A stretch of 64,000 nucleotides of DNA from Methylomicrobium sp035916875. GTDB taxonomy: Bacteria; Pseudomonadota; Gammaproteobacteria; Methylococcales; Methylomonadaceae. The position numbers and the translations under genes are program-made. The stretch covers positions 54,046 to 118,045 of the forward strand of contig NZ_JAXUHN010000091.1 of assembly GCF_035916875.1 (NCBI RefSeq). Reading direction: 5' to 3'. This document shows positions 8,643 to 17,341 of this stretch, one piece after another; position 1 is the first letter of the stretch; the number at the start of each line of letters is the position of its first letter. The notes beneath the pieces are model-generated. The model made no database searches. It was not told the DNA's origin and saw only the letters and a list, made by a program, of their open reading frames with translations.

Positions 8643-10352
8643 TTAGCCCGGTTTGGCCACAGCCGACAGCAGCGGCGGATTAAACTTGAAGCCGAAATGT
8701 TTCGGATCCTCCCCGATCACCGCGGCCGAGAAGATATAAAAGACATAATCATAGGTCTCTTTCGGAATCTGGTATTGCTGGATGAATTTCCAGAAATTCT
8801 TGTCGCGCGGATTGTCCGGCATTTTTTTGATCATTTCCCTGACCCGGTTTTGCCCGTAATTGTAGCTCGCGATCACCAGCAAGCCGGAGGCCTGCGCCTC
8901 GGTGCTGTAGATCAGTTTCAAATATTTGGCGCCGGCGCGGGTCGCCTGATTGAAATCGAAGCGCTGATCCTGTTCGTCATAGTTCCGGGTCGCCGCCAGC
9001 GGTCCTGTCTTCAGCCCGAAATCCTCGCCAGTCGAAGCCAGCAGCTGCCAGGCGCCTTTGGCGATACCGAAACGGGTCTCGGGACCGACCGCCATCGTAT
9101 CGTAGTTGCTTTCCTGCAGCGGCAGATAGATGAAATGCAGCGGCAAACCTTCCTTGTCCAAAGCCGCCAGAATCGCCTGCGCGTATCCATTGTTCTCGAG
9201 CGTCGCCATCGCCTGCGGCATTCTGGATGAAGCCTGCCAGTATTTGATATAGCGTCTGACTTCATCGACAAAATCATCGGGCAGTTCCAGTTCGCTCTCG
9301 CCGAATTCCCGCGCGACTTTGGCGATCAATTCTTCTTCATAGCGCGCCGCGGTCGGAAAACGGATACGCAAAGATTCGGCCTCTTGCACGTATTCCTGAT
9401 ATTTGGCTTTCATACCTTGCAGGCGTTTGCGCTCCTGCGCCAACCGCCGGCTTTCTGCGGCGATCTTTTCCTGTTCGGCTTTGATACGTTCCTGCTCTGC
9501 CTTGATGCGCTCCTGATCGGCCAACAACTTATCCTGTGCGAGCGTGCTGATCATTTGCTCAAGCAGTTGGGCGCTGGATTCGATCGTGATTTCGGAGCGC
9601 GACAGGCTGACTTCCAGCGTCTTGATATCATAAAACAAATCGATCGCGAGCGTGCGCGCATTCGACAAGGCAATCCGCTGGTAAGTCACCACACAGGAAG
9701 CAATTAAAAACAGCACTGCCAACACCGAAATCCATTGATTGTATTTCTTGCTGCGAACCACCCGATCTTCGCGAATCAGCGTGCGCACCATCCGGGTGTA
9801 TTCGCCGGCATCCTCGGCTTCTTCCGTCGACATCAGCCGGTTCCTGACCGCTTCTCTGGATAACTGGCGCTTATCCGTCGCCTGTTGTGTTTGTGTCGGT
9901 GTCGTTGAGGAAGGCGGCGTCGCCGACACTGGAATTTCGCCCGGTTTAGGCAGTTCGCTCAACCCTGGTTGTCCGGCCGCCTGGATTTTCAGAAAAATCC
10001 CGGCATTGCCCAATTGCACCAGAGCCGGCAGCGTCAAGCGGGTTTCACGTTCCAGGCGCAAGCCATCGATAAACACGCCGTTAGCGCTGTTCAGATCAAC
10101 CAGCCGCCATTCACCCCGCTCCCGTTTGACCTCGATATGATGGCGGCTAATGTCGCCGCTTTCCAGAACCACCGCATTATCACGCCCGCGCCCGGCGGTG
10201 AATCCTTGCATAAAAAAATAGTCCTTCAGCGTTTTTCCGGAACCGTCCTGGACAAAAACCTGCAAGCCGGGCCGAAATATCACGGTCCGGTCCGCGTCCG
10301 GCGCTGTCGGAGGCGGGACGGGCGGCTTGAAAACGGTTTTATCGTCCTGCAT
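8643..10352 (-). CDS. FHA domain - transmembrane helix - lytic transglycosylase (SLT) fusion
   Basis: A 569-aa three-part protein. Residues ~25-125 are an FHA phosphothreonine-binding domain (AGRGRDNAVVL, then ISRHHIEV and SANGVFIDG). Residues ~205-230 are a membrane helix. Residues ~255-325 are a charged coiled coil containing EQERIKAEQEKIAAE. Residues ~400-550 are a Slt-type transglycosylase domain with catalytic Glu414 in LQESNYD, followed by GAWQLL and ASYNYGQ. The predicted topology puts the FHA domain in the cytoplasm and the peptidoglycan-cleaving domain in the periplasm. It ends the minus-strand T6SS block and converges on the kinase operon, so it could open the wall for the T6SS complex under phosphothreonine control. 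The domains are clear; the role is inferred. Confidence 0.88.
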   Translation of the reverse strand: MQDDKTVFKPPVPPPTAPDADRTVIFRPGLQVFVQDGSGKTLKDYFFMQGFTAGRGRDNAVVLESGDISRHHIEVKRERGEWRLVDLNSANGVFIDGLRLERETRLTLPALVQLGNAGIFLKIQAAGQPGLSELPKPGEIPVSATPPSSTTPTQTQQATDKRQLSREAVRNRLMSTEEAEDAGEYTRMVRTLIREDRVVRSKKYNQWISVLAVLFLIASCVVTYQRIALSNARTLAIDLFYDIKTLEVSLSRSEITIESSAQLLEQMISTLAQDKLLADQERIKAEQERIKAEQEKIAAESRRLAQERKRLQGMKAKYQEYVQEAESLRIRFPTAARYEEELIAKVAREFGESELELPDDFVDEVRRYIKYWQASSRMPQAMATLENNGYAQAILAALDKEGLPLHFIYLPLQESNYDTMAVGPETRFGIAKGAWQLLASTGEDFGLKTGPLAATRNYDEQDQRFDFNQATRAGAKYLKLIYSTEAQASGLLVIASYNYGQNRVREMIKKMPDNPRDKNFWKFIQQYQIPKETYDYVFYIFSAAVIGEDPKHFGFKFNPPLLSAVAKPG

Positions 10353-10470
10353 CGAATCCGCCGGCTTGACTTAATTGAGGCATGATAAAGACGTTCAGTT
10401 GAAATACTCGCATCGAGGAATCACACGCATGATTTGATGCCTTGCACGGTGAGATAGACTGTTTTAAAAA

Positions 10471-11985
10471 TCAATGGCTCCAAAACCCCTGCAAGACAGT
10501 GGTTGGATCGGCGAGCGATTGAAATCTTGCCAACCGTGCGATATTTCCGCTGCGGTGACTTAGAAAAGGCATGACTCCCAAAGCCAGAATTTTCTCCATG
10601 GCGCGGTCGTTCAGACAAACTTCCGCGCAAGGCAAAAGCTTAGCATTGCCATCCTGCTTGAAAATATACGCCGGCAAATCGTCGATTTGCAGGTGATCGC
10701 CAGGCTGCATCGAACCGCCATTTTCAAGATAGGAACGCCCGAGCAGCAGCGCACAATAAAATACCGGATTGGCCCATAAAAAAAACTCGTGCATAAACGG
10801 CTGTTCGGCTTCCTCAAACGCGAAAGACTCCACCGGATCGGTCTCGCGCCCATACGGCAATCGCGACAAAATCCGGGGCAGAACCAAGCCGATCCACGGC
10901 GCCACCGGGCTCTGCCGAAGCGCATCCCAACGTTTTGCCGCTGCCGGCGCCATCTCGGCCCAATCATGCGGATCGGGCGACTCGGCCAGTGCGCCGCATC
11001 CCAAAAGCACGGGGTCGGCCGCCGCGATAAAGGGACCGCCGGCTTTAGCCGCCAATAGCCCGCATGCCGCCAGCAAGGCGACATCTTCGGGGCTGTTGCC
11101 GAACGAAAAGTTGCCGATCACGACAGACCAGGGTTCGCCGCCGAAGCCGCCGGCATTTTGGTCCACCAGCAAGCGATACAGCCCGGAGCGGCTCAAGTTT
11201 TCTCCCGCAGCGCTCACCTCGTCAAACAATTCATCCTTGCTGACATCCAACACATGCAACGATAAATTTTCACCCGTCTCCAGATTTGCAGCCAATGCCC
11301 ACAGCGCCTTCCAGGCCGCTTCGAGCGCCTGAAAATCCGGATGATGCAGCAGCTCCCGCATTTTGGCGCTCAACGCCTCGTCCACTGCATTGAGATAGAT
11401 ATCCTTGAAGGGCGGCGCATCGGCAACGATATGTCGCGCGACAATCTGTTCGAGGGTGTTTTCCACAATCGATTCGGCCCGAACCTTCGCCTGCTCTTCG
11501 CGATCAGCGCCTTGCCCTCCGAGCAACCGCTCAAAGGTCATCTGGTCGTCTTCGTCTTTTGTCCGCCCCACATCGGACACCGGCTTTTCCGTAGTGACCT
11601 GCATCATACCGCGCAACTCTTCAGCTGCCTGCGTAAACGTCGCGGCATCGCTCAATCGATCTCTGATCCGCGCGAGCTCCCGAAATAGTTCCAGGTTTTG
11701 GAACAGCGTATCGGGATGAAAGTCTTCCATCTGTCGAAACGTTAAGTCCACCTCGGTATCCAGTTGCAAATGCAGACGGGGGGCGATCCGCGCCATCACA
11801 GCGTCGAAATTATCGATGTCAACGCGCAGAATCGAATGCCCCTCAAGACCTTGCCGATATGGGCTTCGTCCACTGAAATCGCCCAGGACAAGAATACGCA
11901 TCGACTCCCCATCCGACCTTTCTGATTTGAAATCCGCTTCTGGCTTAGTAAACGCAAATGAAAATCTCGTTGTTTCGGACATCAT
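10471..11985 (-). CDS. TssB-TssC fusion, T6SS contractile sheath-like protein
   Basis: A 504-aa protein joining two sheath subunits. Residues ~28-125 resemble TssB/VipA (ILVLGDFSGRS, then VDIDNFDAVMARIAPRL and MEDFHPDTL). Residues ~190-500 resemble TssC/VipB (LLHHPDFQALEAAWKALW, LHVLDVSKDELFDEV, then GGEPWSVVIGNFSF and AKAGGPFIAAADP). Standard TssB is ~160-180 aa and TssC ~490-500 aa, so the fusion is shorter than the sum and the TssC-like part is reduced. No separate tssB or tssC is present in the window. It could be a specialised sheath or a regulatory sheath-like component. The start is ATG 11985 or ATG 11982. A 186-bp AT-rich gap separates it from tagF, suggesting its own promoter. Confidence 0.8.
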   Translation of the reverse strand: MMSETTRFSFAFTKPEADFKSERSDGESMRILVLGDFSGRSPYRQGLEGHSILRVDIDNFDAVMARIAPRLHLQLDTEVDLTFRQMEDFHPDTLFQNLELFRELARIRDRLSDAATFTQAAEELRGMMQVTTEKPVSDVGRTKDEDDQMTFERLLGGQGADREEQAKVRAESIVENTLEQIVARHIVADAPPFKDIYLNAVDEALSAKMRELLHHPDFQALEAAWKALWALAANLETGENLSLHVLDVSKDELFDEVSAAGENLSRSGLYRLLVDQNAGGFGGEPWSVVIGNFSFGNSPEDVALLAACGLLAAKAGGPFIAAADPVLLGCGALAESPDPHDWAEMAPAAAKRWDALRQSPVAPWIGLVLPRILSRLPYGRETDPVESFAFEEAEQPFMHEFFLWANPVFYCALLLGRSYLENGGSMQPGDHLQIDDLPAYIFKQDGNAKLLPCAEVCLNDRAMEKILALGVMPFLSHRSGNIARLARFQSLADPTTVLQGFWSH

Positions 11986-12171
11986 TTCACCATTCTGACT
12001 TGCTTAATATTTGTAAATGGCTTCATGGTAAGTCGCGCGCCTTAACCTGGGAAATTTGCTTAACAAATGACTGCTAAAACCCAAATCAGGTTTTCGTACC
12101 GGTTCCACGCTTTATCCAAAACATAAAGCTGTTTAAATTCACATACATTAAACTCTTTATTAAAAAATTGT

Positions 12172-13791
12172 TCAAAGTTTTTCACGCGCGGCCCTTACCA
12201 CGACCACCGAAATATTATCCCGACCGCCTCTGCTTTCCGCTTCGTCAACCAGCTTTTGCACAATGTCGCGAGGTGAATCCGCGCCACAAAAAAACGCGAT
12301 ATCCGCATCGTCGAGTTCTTTGATCAAACCGTCGCTGCATAAAATAAACAGATCCCGCTCGGCGATTGTTCCTTCGCCTCCATCGATTTCCAACAATCCA
12401 TCCGCACCGACCGCGCGCGTAATGACATTGTCATGGGCTGATGCGGGCAAAGCCTCGGATGCGTCGTATCCCAGACTCGTCAATGCCGACGACAAAGAAT
12501 GATCCCGAGTCAGTTGCTCGAGAATACCTTGCCGGTACCGGTACAAACGGCTATCCCCAGCCCACAGGTAACGGAAGCGGTTGCCGGAAACCAACAGCAC
12601 CACGATCGTGCTGCCGATGATTTGGCCATTGCCCCGGCTTTCGGCCAGATGCAGCAGATCGCGATTGACCGCTTGCAGGCTCGATTCGACCTGTTCACAG
12701 TAGCGATCAATATCATCGATGCGGGGAATTTTCGCCAGGGCGGTTACCAAGGCCTGACTCGCGACATCGCCCGCGCTGTGCCCGCCCATGCCGTCGGCCA
12801 CCGCCCACATCCCGGCATCGCACCTATCCAGAATCGCATCTTCATTGAGCTTTCGGCGCCCCCCGACCACACTGAGTCCGGCACTTTCCGCTACCCAGTC
12901 TTGACCGGCCGGCGGTTTACGCTCACGATTGTTCCTGCCGACCGTGATCTCTTCATCCTCTCGAACCGGATGGCTTGTATTTTGCCCGTTTGCCGGCGCC
13001 TCGGGCGCGGCGGTTCGTTCCGATGCGATGCCGTCCGTCTGAGGAAAACCTTCGCCCAAATGCATGCTGGAAAACTGCCATTGGCGGCTCGGCCATACAC
13101 CGTTCAGAAATCCGGCGAAAGCATCGATCGGCGGCATCCCATCGCACAATAGGAAGGAAGTTTTGGAATTTTCAATGTCAGTTGACCGCCAATAACTGCA
13201 CCGCTCCAAAAAACGGCTGCCGAACTCGCCGCCTACCTCGCGCAAAGCCTGGGGCGTATCCCGGGAATTATCGAGCCGGAAGAGAAACGCCTGCCGCGCC
13301 GAAGCGGTGTCGATGCCTGTCTGGCCGTAGCGAATCGGCCGCGCCGAGATAAATTCGCCGAGGCGCAAACGCTCGATACGGGCATCAAAACTGTCCAGGT
13401 CGAAATCGTAGTCGAGCGTGGACAGCGCCAACTGCGACAACGCATCGAACCAGCCGCAATCGGGTTCGAACAAATCAGTCAACGGCCAATGGTTGACTTT
13501 CGCAGCCAGCGTCAACGGAAAATAGCGACCTACCCGGTCAACGCTCGGCATCATCACCCCGGCCCAGGCATCGTTGCCGCACTGCCCTTCAGCCAACGCG
13601 AACTCCCAGATCGGGCTGTACAAAAAAGTCTCCAGCCAAGCTTCCCCCAACTGCTCGCGGCTGGCGGTCAAGCCGGCCTGCAACCAATGATCCCAAGGCT
13701 CGATGAACTGTCTCGGCAAACGCCGGAACAAAAAATCGCCGTGACTCGGAAGCTTGCCGTAAAAACCCGGCGCGGCATCCGGCTGGCTCAC
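12172..13791 (-). CDS. tagF: TagF - PP2C phosphatase (PppA) fusion, T6SS post-translational regulator
   Basis: A 539-aa fusion. Residues ~8-230 are TagF (DUF2094), recognisable from GFYGKLPSHGDFLFRRLP near the start and WAGVMMPSVDRVGRYFPL. After a linker, residues ~295-535 are a PP2C-type Ser/Thr phosphatase with metal-binding NEDA, ADGMGGHSAGD, WAGDSRLY, CSDGL and RDNIS. In T6SSs studied so far TagF represses and PppA dephosphorylates Fha, antagonising PpkA. One polypeptide does both here. The GTG start at 13791 overlaps the tssM stop in a GTGA, with GGAAGG upstream, implying translational coupling. Confidence 0.92.
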   Translation of the reverse strand: MSQPDAAPGFYGKLPSHGDFLFRRLPRQFIEPWDHWLQAGLTASREQLGEAWLETFLYSPIWEFALAEGQCGNDAWAGVMMPSVDRVGRYFPLTLAAKVNHWPLTDLFEPDCGWFDALSQLALSTLDYDFDLDSFDARIERLRLGEFISARPIRYGQTGIDTASARQAFLFRLDNSRDTPQALREVGGEFGSRFLERCSYWRSTDIENSKTSFLLCDGMPPIDAFAGFLNGVWPSRQWQFSSMHLGEGFPQTDGIASERTAAPEAPANGQNTSHPVREDEEITVGRNNRERKPPAGQDWVAESAGLSVVGGRRKLNEDAILDRCDAGMWAVADGMGGHSAGDVASQALVTALAKIPRIDDIDRYCEQVESSLQAVNRDLLHLAESRGNGQIIGSTIVVLLVSGNRFRYLWAGDSRLYRYRQGILEQLTRDHSLSSALTSLGYDASEALPASAHDNVITRAVGADGLLEIDGGEGTIAERDLFILCSDGLIKELDDADIAFFCGADSPRDIVQKLVDEAESRGGRDNISVVVVRAAREKL

Positions 13792-16700
13792 AAACCTTCC
13801 GGACAGCGGAAACCTTGCATTTCGCGCAGATTGAACGGATTCATCACACTGGCCGCACGCAGTTCATAACGCGCGCTCATGCCTTCCAGCTGAAACGTCA
13901 GATTGAATTTTTCCGGCGCAGCGGTCGGTTCGATCGTGGCCTCGTCGAGCAAGCGAAAGAAAGCCCAGGTTCCTTCCTTGCTGCGGCTGGTCTGGTGGCC
14001 GTCGAGGGTTTCAAACACGATCCGCACGCCTTGGCTCGGCGTCGGCCCCGGCCACTTTAGACTGGCTGCCTGTTCCGGGCCGTGCCGGTAAACCGCTTCC
14101 TGGCCTTCGATTTGCAAGCGAAAAGTGCCGACATTCGGATCCAGCGCCTGCGGTTTCAATTCGAATTGCACCTGCGGCGAAGCGCCTGCCGCGAAAAAGG
14201 CATCGCGAATTTTGGCGGCCAGTTGAAAGCGGCGGATCGATTCCTGCGAGAGCCCCAATGGCTTTTCTGCCGTCATTTCTGTCCAAACGGGCTTGCTGGT
14301 ATCGACGAATGGCTTCAGATTCGCTTGAAAAAACTGGTCCATCAGACCGGACGGGGCGAAGATCTTCGCGAAATCGGCCAGCAAGACATCCTGATTCGCG
14401 CCCGTATTGAACGGGTAACGGCCTGTCAAAGCGGCTTTACATGGCGAAGCAACGCCGGTCTTGACCATTTCGCTCAACTGGCCTTTGGCGGCCGAGGACA
14501 ACTTCTGGCCGCCGCTGCTGACGATGATTTGCAGCCAGCCGTTCAACGGCGCCGGCAGGCGAGCAAATTCGAGTTGCGCCTGTTTCAACACGTCCGTACC
14601 GCCGCCGCTGAACAGGCTGGCCTGATTTTGCAAGGCCTGGCCGCCGGTGTTGGCGCTGCTCAATTGCAAAAAGTAATCGCGCAGACTTTTCAGTTGCTGC
14701 AAAACCGGCTCCAGCGCAATCGGCTTGTCCGGACCGCCTCGCACCAGATTGTTCAAGGGCTCGAACTGCACTTCCGCCGCGATCGCAGGATCAGGCCCGC
14801 TATCGACGCCAGCTGCGTTTTTGGCCATCGCGAGCAACTGCGAGGTCTTCGCGTCCGGCGACTTCAGCGCATTGCCGACCGCTTTCGCGATCGAATCGCT
14901 GGCCTCCTTGCCGAGCCGGCTGAACGATGTATTCGCATCGATGCCATCCAGCAATTTGCGCAAAGGGCCGTCGGGCCGGGATAAAATATCGAGCATTTGC
15001 GCCATCTGGCTGGTCGTCAACGCGGGCTGCAACTTCAGCTTTGCAAGCAGATCCGACCAGACCGTCTTATATTCGTCGATATAGAGTTTCTTCAACTCAG
15101 CGTGCAGTTTTTCGACCTCCGCGACTTCAAGCCGGGTCTGGCTGCCCAATACCCAATTCTGCTCGACCGCATCCTTTACGAAATCGCGGCTTTTGGTCAA
15201 AAACAGTTCCTTATAGCCGTAGCCGGTGAATACGGCGGGGATGCTGTATGACGAAAAATCCTTGCCGTCCGACAACGCAAACACGCGCGCGCCATCAGCG
15301 CCCAACTCCTTCCCCAATCTGAAATCATGCGCTTGATCGAGAGTCGCTTCCGATTTGAAGCGGGAGTAAATCTGACCTATCAACGGCACTTGCATCAGTT
15401 TTCCGCGCACCGAATTCACAAAATCGTCGTCGATCCGCGCCGGATCAAGTTGTAATTTGAGCAGGTTGTCCAAATGCCGGACCAATTGGGCGACGGTCTC
15501 GGGATCGCTCGCATATTGCCGGTCCCAGTCCGCGCGAATCCAGGTCATCGCTGTTTCCGGCGCCATCCGGTCGGTCTGATTGAACATCAGATAAACCTTC
15601 AACAACTCATACAGCACGTCGAGTTTATTGCCTTCAGCACTCTGCATCCGTTCTTTCAGCCGCAGCATGATCGACGGCAGAAAATACTCGCGCAGCATCG
15701 CATCGTAGGCATGATGGGCGGCCGCCTGTATTTTGTCGCCCTGCGACAGGCCGAATCCCATCATCGGACCGCCGTCCCGATAGACATCCACGATCGCCTG
15801 CAGAATGTTCAGCCGCGGCAGCAACATCTGAAAATTATCCTGGGTATTGCTCGCAGACAACTTGATCGATCTATACTGTGCGATCTGCTCTTCGACCTTT
15901 TCGAGCGCGGATCGGTTATTGAAATAACTGATCGTCCACAGAGAAATCACGGACAGAAAGACCAGTCCCGCACCGATGTAGGCGCCTAGCTGCAACCAGC
16001 GCGTGCGCTTTTCCAGCTTCGGGTCCTGGCCGGCCAGTTCCGCTTCCGGAAACAGCACGTCTTGCAATAATCGGGTTAGAAAGTAACTCTTGCCCTGTCC
16101 GCTGTACATCGGAACCACCTGCCGGTCCAGGTGGAAAGCGCCGGCCAAAATACCCAGCATTCTGTCGATCGGCGTGCCTTCTTGAGTCCCGCTGGTGAAA
16201 TAAACGCCGCGCAGCAGCACCGGCTCTTCGTAACGGTTCGCTGCGTATGTCGCCTGCAAGAAATCCAGCATCGCGGGCTTCGCCAACGCCATCTGCTGCG
16301 GAAAATCCAGAATACTGGCTCGCCGCCGTACGTCGCGTTCGTCCTGAATACGCCCGAGCGTCCGGTGCTGCAAGCGCTGAAGCAATTCGTCATAAGCAGT
16401 CGCAAAACGCGCCGACACATCAGGGTCGCCGCTCAAGGTATCGGCGGAAAAGGTTTCACCCCATACCTGAGCGCGCTGTTCCTGCGTCAGATCGGCGAAG
16501 AAATCATTGAAACCGGCCACCAGATCGGCCTTGGTAAACATCATATACACCGGCAGGCGCACGCCGAGATGTTGATAAAGCTCATGAATCCGCGAGCGCA
16601 CGGCCTTGGCGTGAAGCAGGCGCTCCTGCTCGGACTGCTGCAACAAATCCGAGAGGCTGGTCGCCACGATGACGCCATTCAACGGCCGGCGCGGACGGTA

Positions 16701-17333
16701 TTTTTTGATCAGCGCCAAAAAACCCGCCCAGCCGGCCGCATCGACCGCCTTGTGGCTTTCCTGCATCGTGTAGCGGCCGGCCGTATCCAAAAAAACCGCA
16801 TTGTCGGCGAACCACCAGTCGCAATTGCGGGTTCCGCTGACCCCTTTGATCGCGGGTTTGCCGAGTTTTTCGGCCAACGGAAAATGCAGGCCGGAATTGA
16901 CCAGTGCGGTGGTTTTGCCGGAACCGGGCGCGCCGATGATCGCATACCAGGGCAACTGATAGACGAACTGGCCACGGGATTTACCGTCGGCGCGCGATTT
17001 TTTCAACACTGCGAACGCTTCCTCGAACCCCTTGCGCAGCGTATCGACCTCATCGGCCGAGGCCGTCGCGATAGGGTCCGCATCCGCCGACACCAATTGT
17101 TCGACCAGTTGTTTTTCGGCGCTGCCGGCGCGAAGCTGCATGGCCAGCCGAAAAATCACCCAAGTCACGAACAATCCGACAATCACCAGCGTCCTGGCGA
17201 GCACCGATTCCAACGGCACACTGCCGGCGATCGCGATCAACGGTCCGGCCAGCCATATCAGGCAGCTGAGGGCCGCCAAACCCAAAAACTGGATGACCCA
17301 CTTATTCGTAAAAATTGCCTTGAGCTTTCCCAT
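13788..17333 (-). CDS. tssM: T6SS inner-membrane protein TssM (IcmF)
   Basis: A ~1181-aa IcmF family protein that spans inner membrane and periplasm and, with TssJ and TssL, forms the membrane complex. Two N-terminal helices (~15-70) are followed by a cytoplasmic domain with Walker A GAPGSGKT and LDTAGRY, a third helix (~450-475) and a long periplasmic region, as in full-length TssM. The Walker motif is intact, though not all homologues need it. ATG 17333 has GAGAG 5 nt upstream; GTG 17345 would overlap the tssL stop in a GTGA, so either start is possible. It is part of the tssK-tssL-tssM-tagF run with overlapping or near-touching ends. Confidence 0.95.
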   Translation of the reverse strand: MGKLKAIFTNKWVIQFLGLAALSCLIWLAGPLIAIAGSVPLESVLARTLVIVGLFVTWVIFRLAMQLRAGSAEKQLVEQLVSADADPIATASADEVDTLRKGFEEAFAVLKKSRADGKSRGQFVYQLPWYAIIGAPGSGKTTALVNSGLHFPLAEKLGKPAIKGVSGTRNCDWWFADNAVFLDTAGRYTMQESHKAVDAAGWAGFLALIKKYRPRRPLNGVIVATSLSDLLQQSEQERLLHAKAVRSRIHELYQHLGVRLPVYMMFTKADLVAGFNDFFADLTQEQRAQVWGETFSADTLSGDPDVSARFATAYDELLQRLQHRTLGRIQDERDVRRRASILDFPQQMALAKPAMLDFLQATYAANRYEEPVLLRGVYFTSGTQEGTPIDRMLGILAGAFHLDRQVVPMYSGQGKSYFLTRLLQDVLFPEAELAGQDPKLEKRTRWLQLGAYIGAGLVFLSVISLWTISYFNNRSALEKVEEQIAQYRSIKLSASNTQDNFQMLLPRLNILQAIVDVYRDGGPMMGFGLSQGDKIQAAAHHAYDAMLREYFLPSIMLRLKERMQSAEGNKLDVLYELLKVYLMFNQTDRMAPETAMTWIRADWDRQYASDPETVAQLVRHLDNLLKLQLDPARIDDDFVNSVRGKLMQVPLIGQIYSRFKSEATLDQAHDFRLGKELGADGARVFALSDGKDFSSYSIPAVFTGYGYKELFLTKSRDFVKDAVEQNWVLGSQTRLEVAEVEKLHAELKKLYIDEYKTVWSDLLAKLKLQPALTTSQMAQMLDILSRPDGPLRKLLDGIDANTSFSRLGKEASDSIAKAVGNALKSPDAKTSQLLAMAKNAAGVDSGPDPAIAAEVQFEPLNNLVRGGPDKPIALEPVLQQLKSLRDYFLQLSSANTGGQALQNQASLFSGGGTDVLKQAQLEFARLPAPLNGWLQIIVSSGGQKLSSAAKGQLSEMVKTGVASPCKAALTGRYPFNTGANQDVLLADFAKIFAPSGLMDQFFQANLKPFVDTSKPVWTEMTAEKPLGLSQESIRRFQLAAKIRDAFFAAGASPQVQFELKPQALDPNVGTFRLQIEGQEAVYRHGPEQAASLKWPGPTPSQGVRIVFETLDGHQTSRSKEGTWAFFRLLDEATIEPTAAPEKFNLTFQLEGMSARYELRAASVMNPFNLREMQGFRCPEGL

Positions 17334-17341
17334 CTGTGCTC

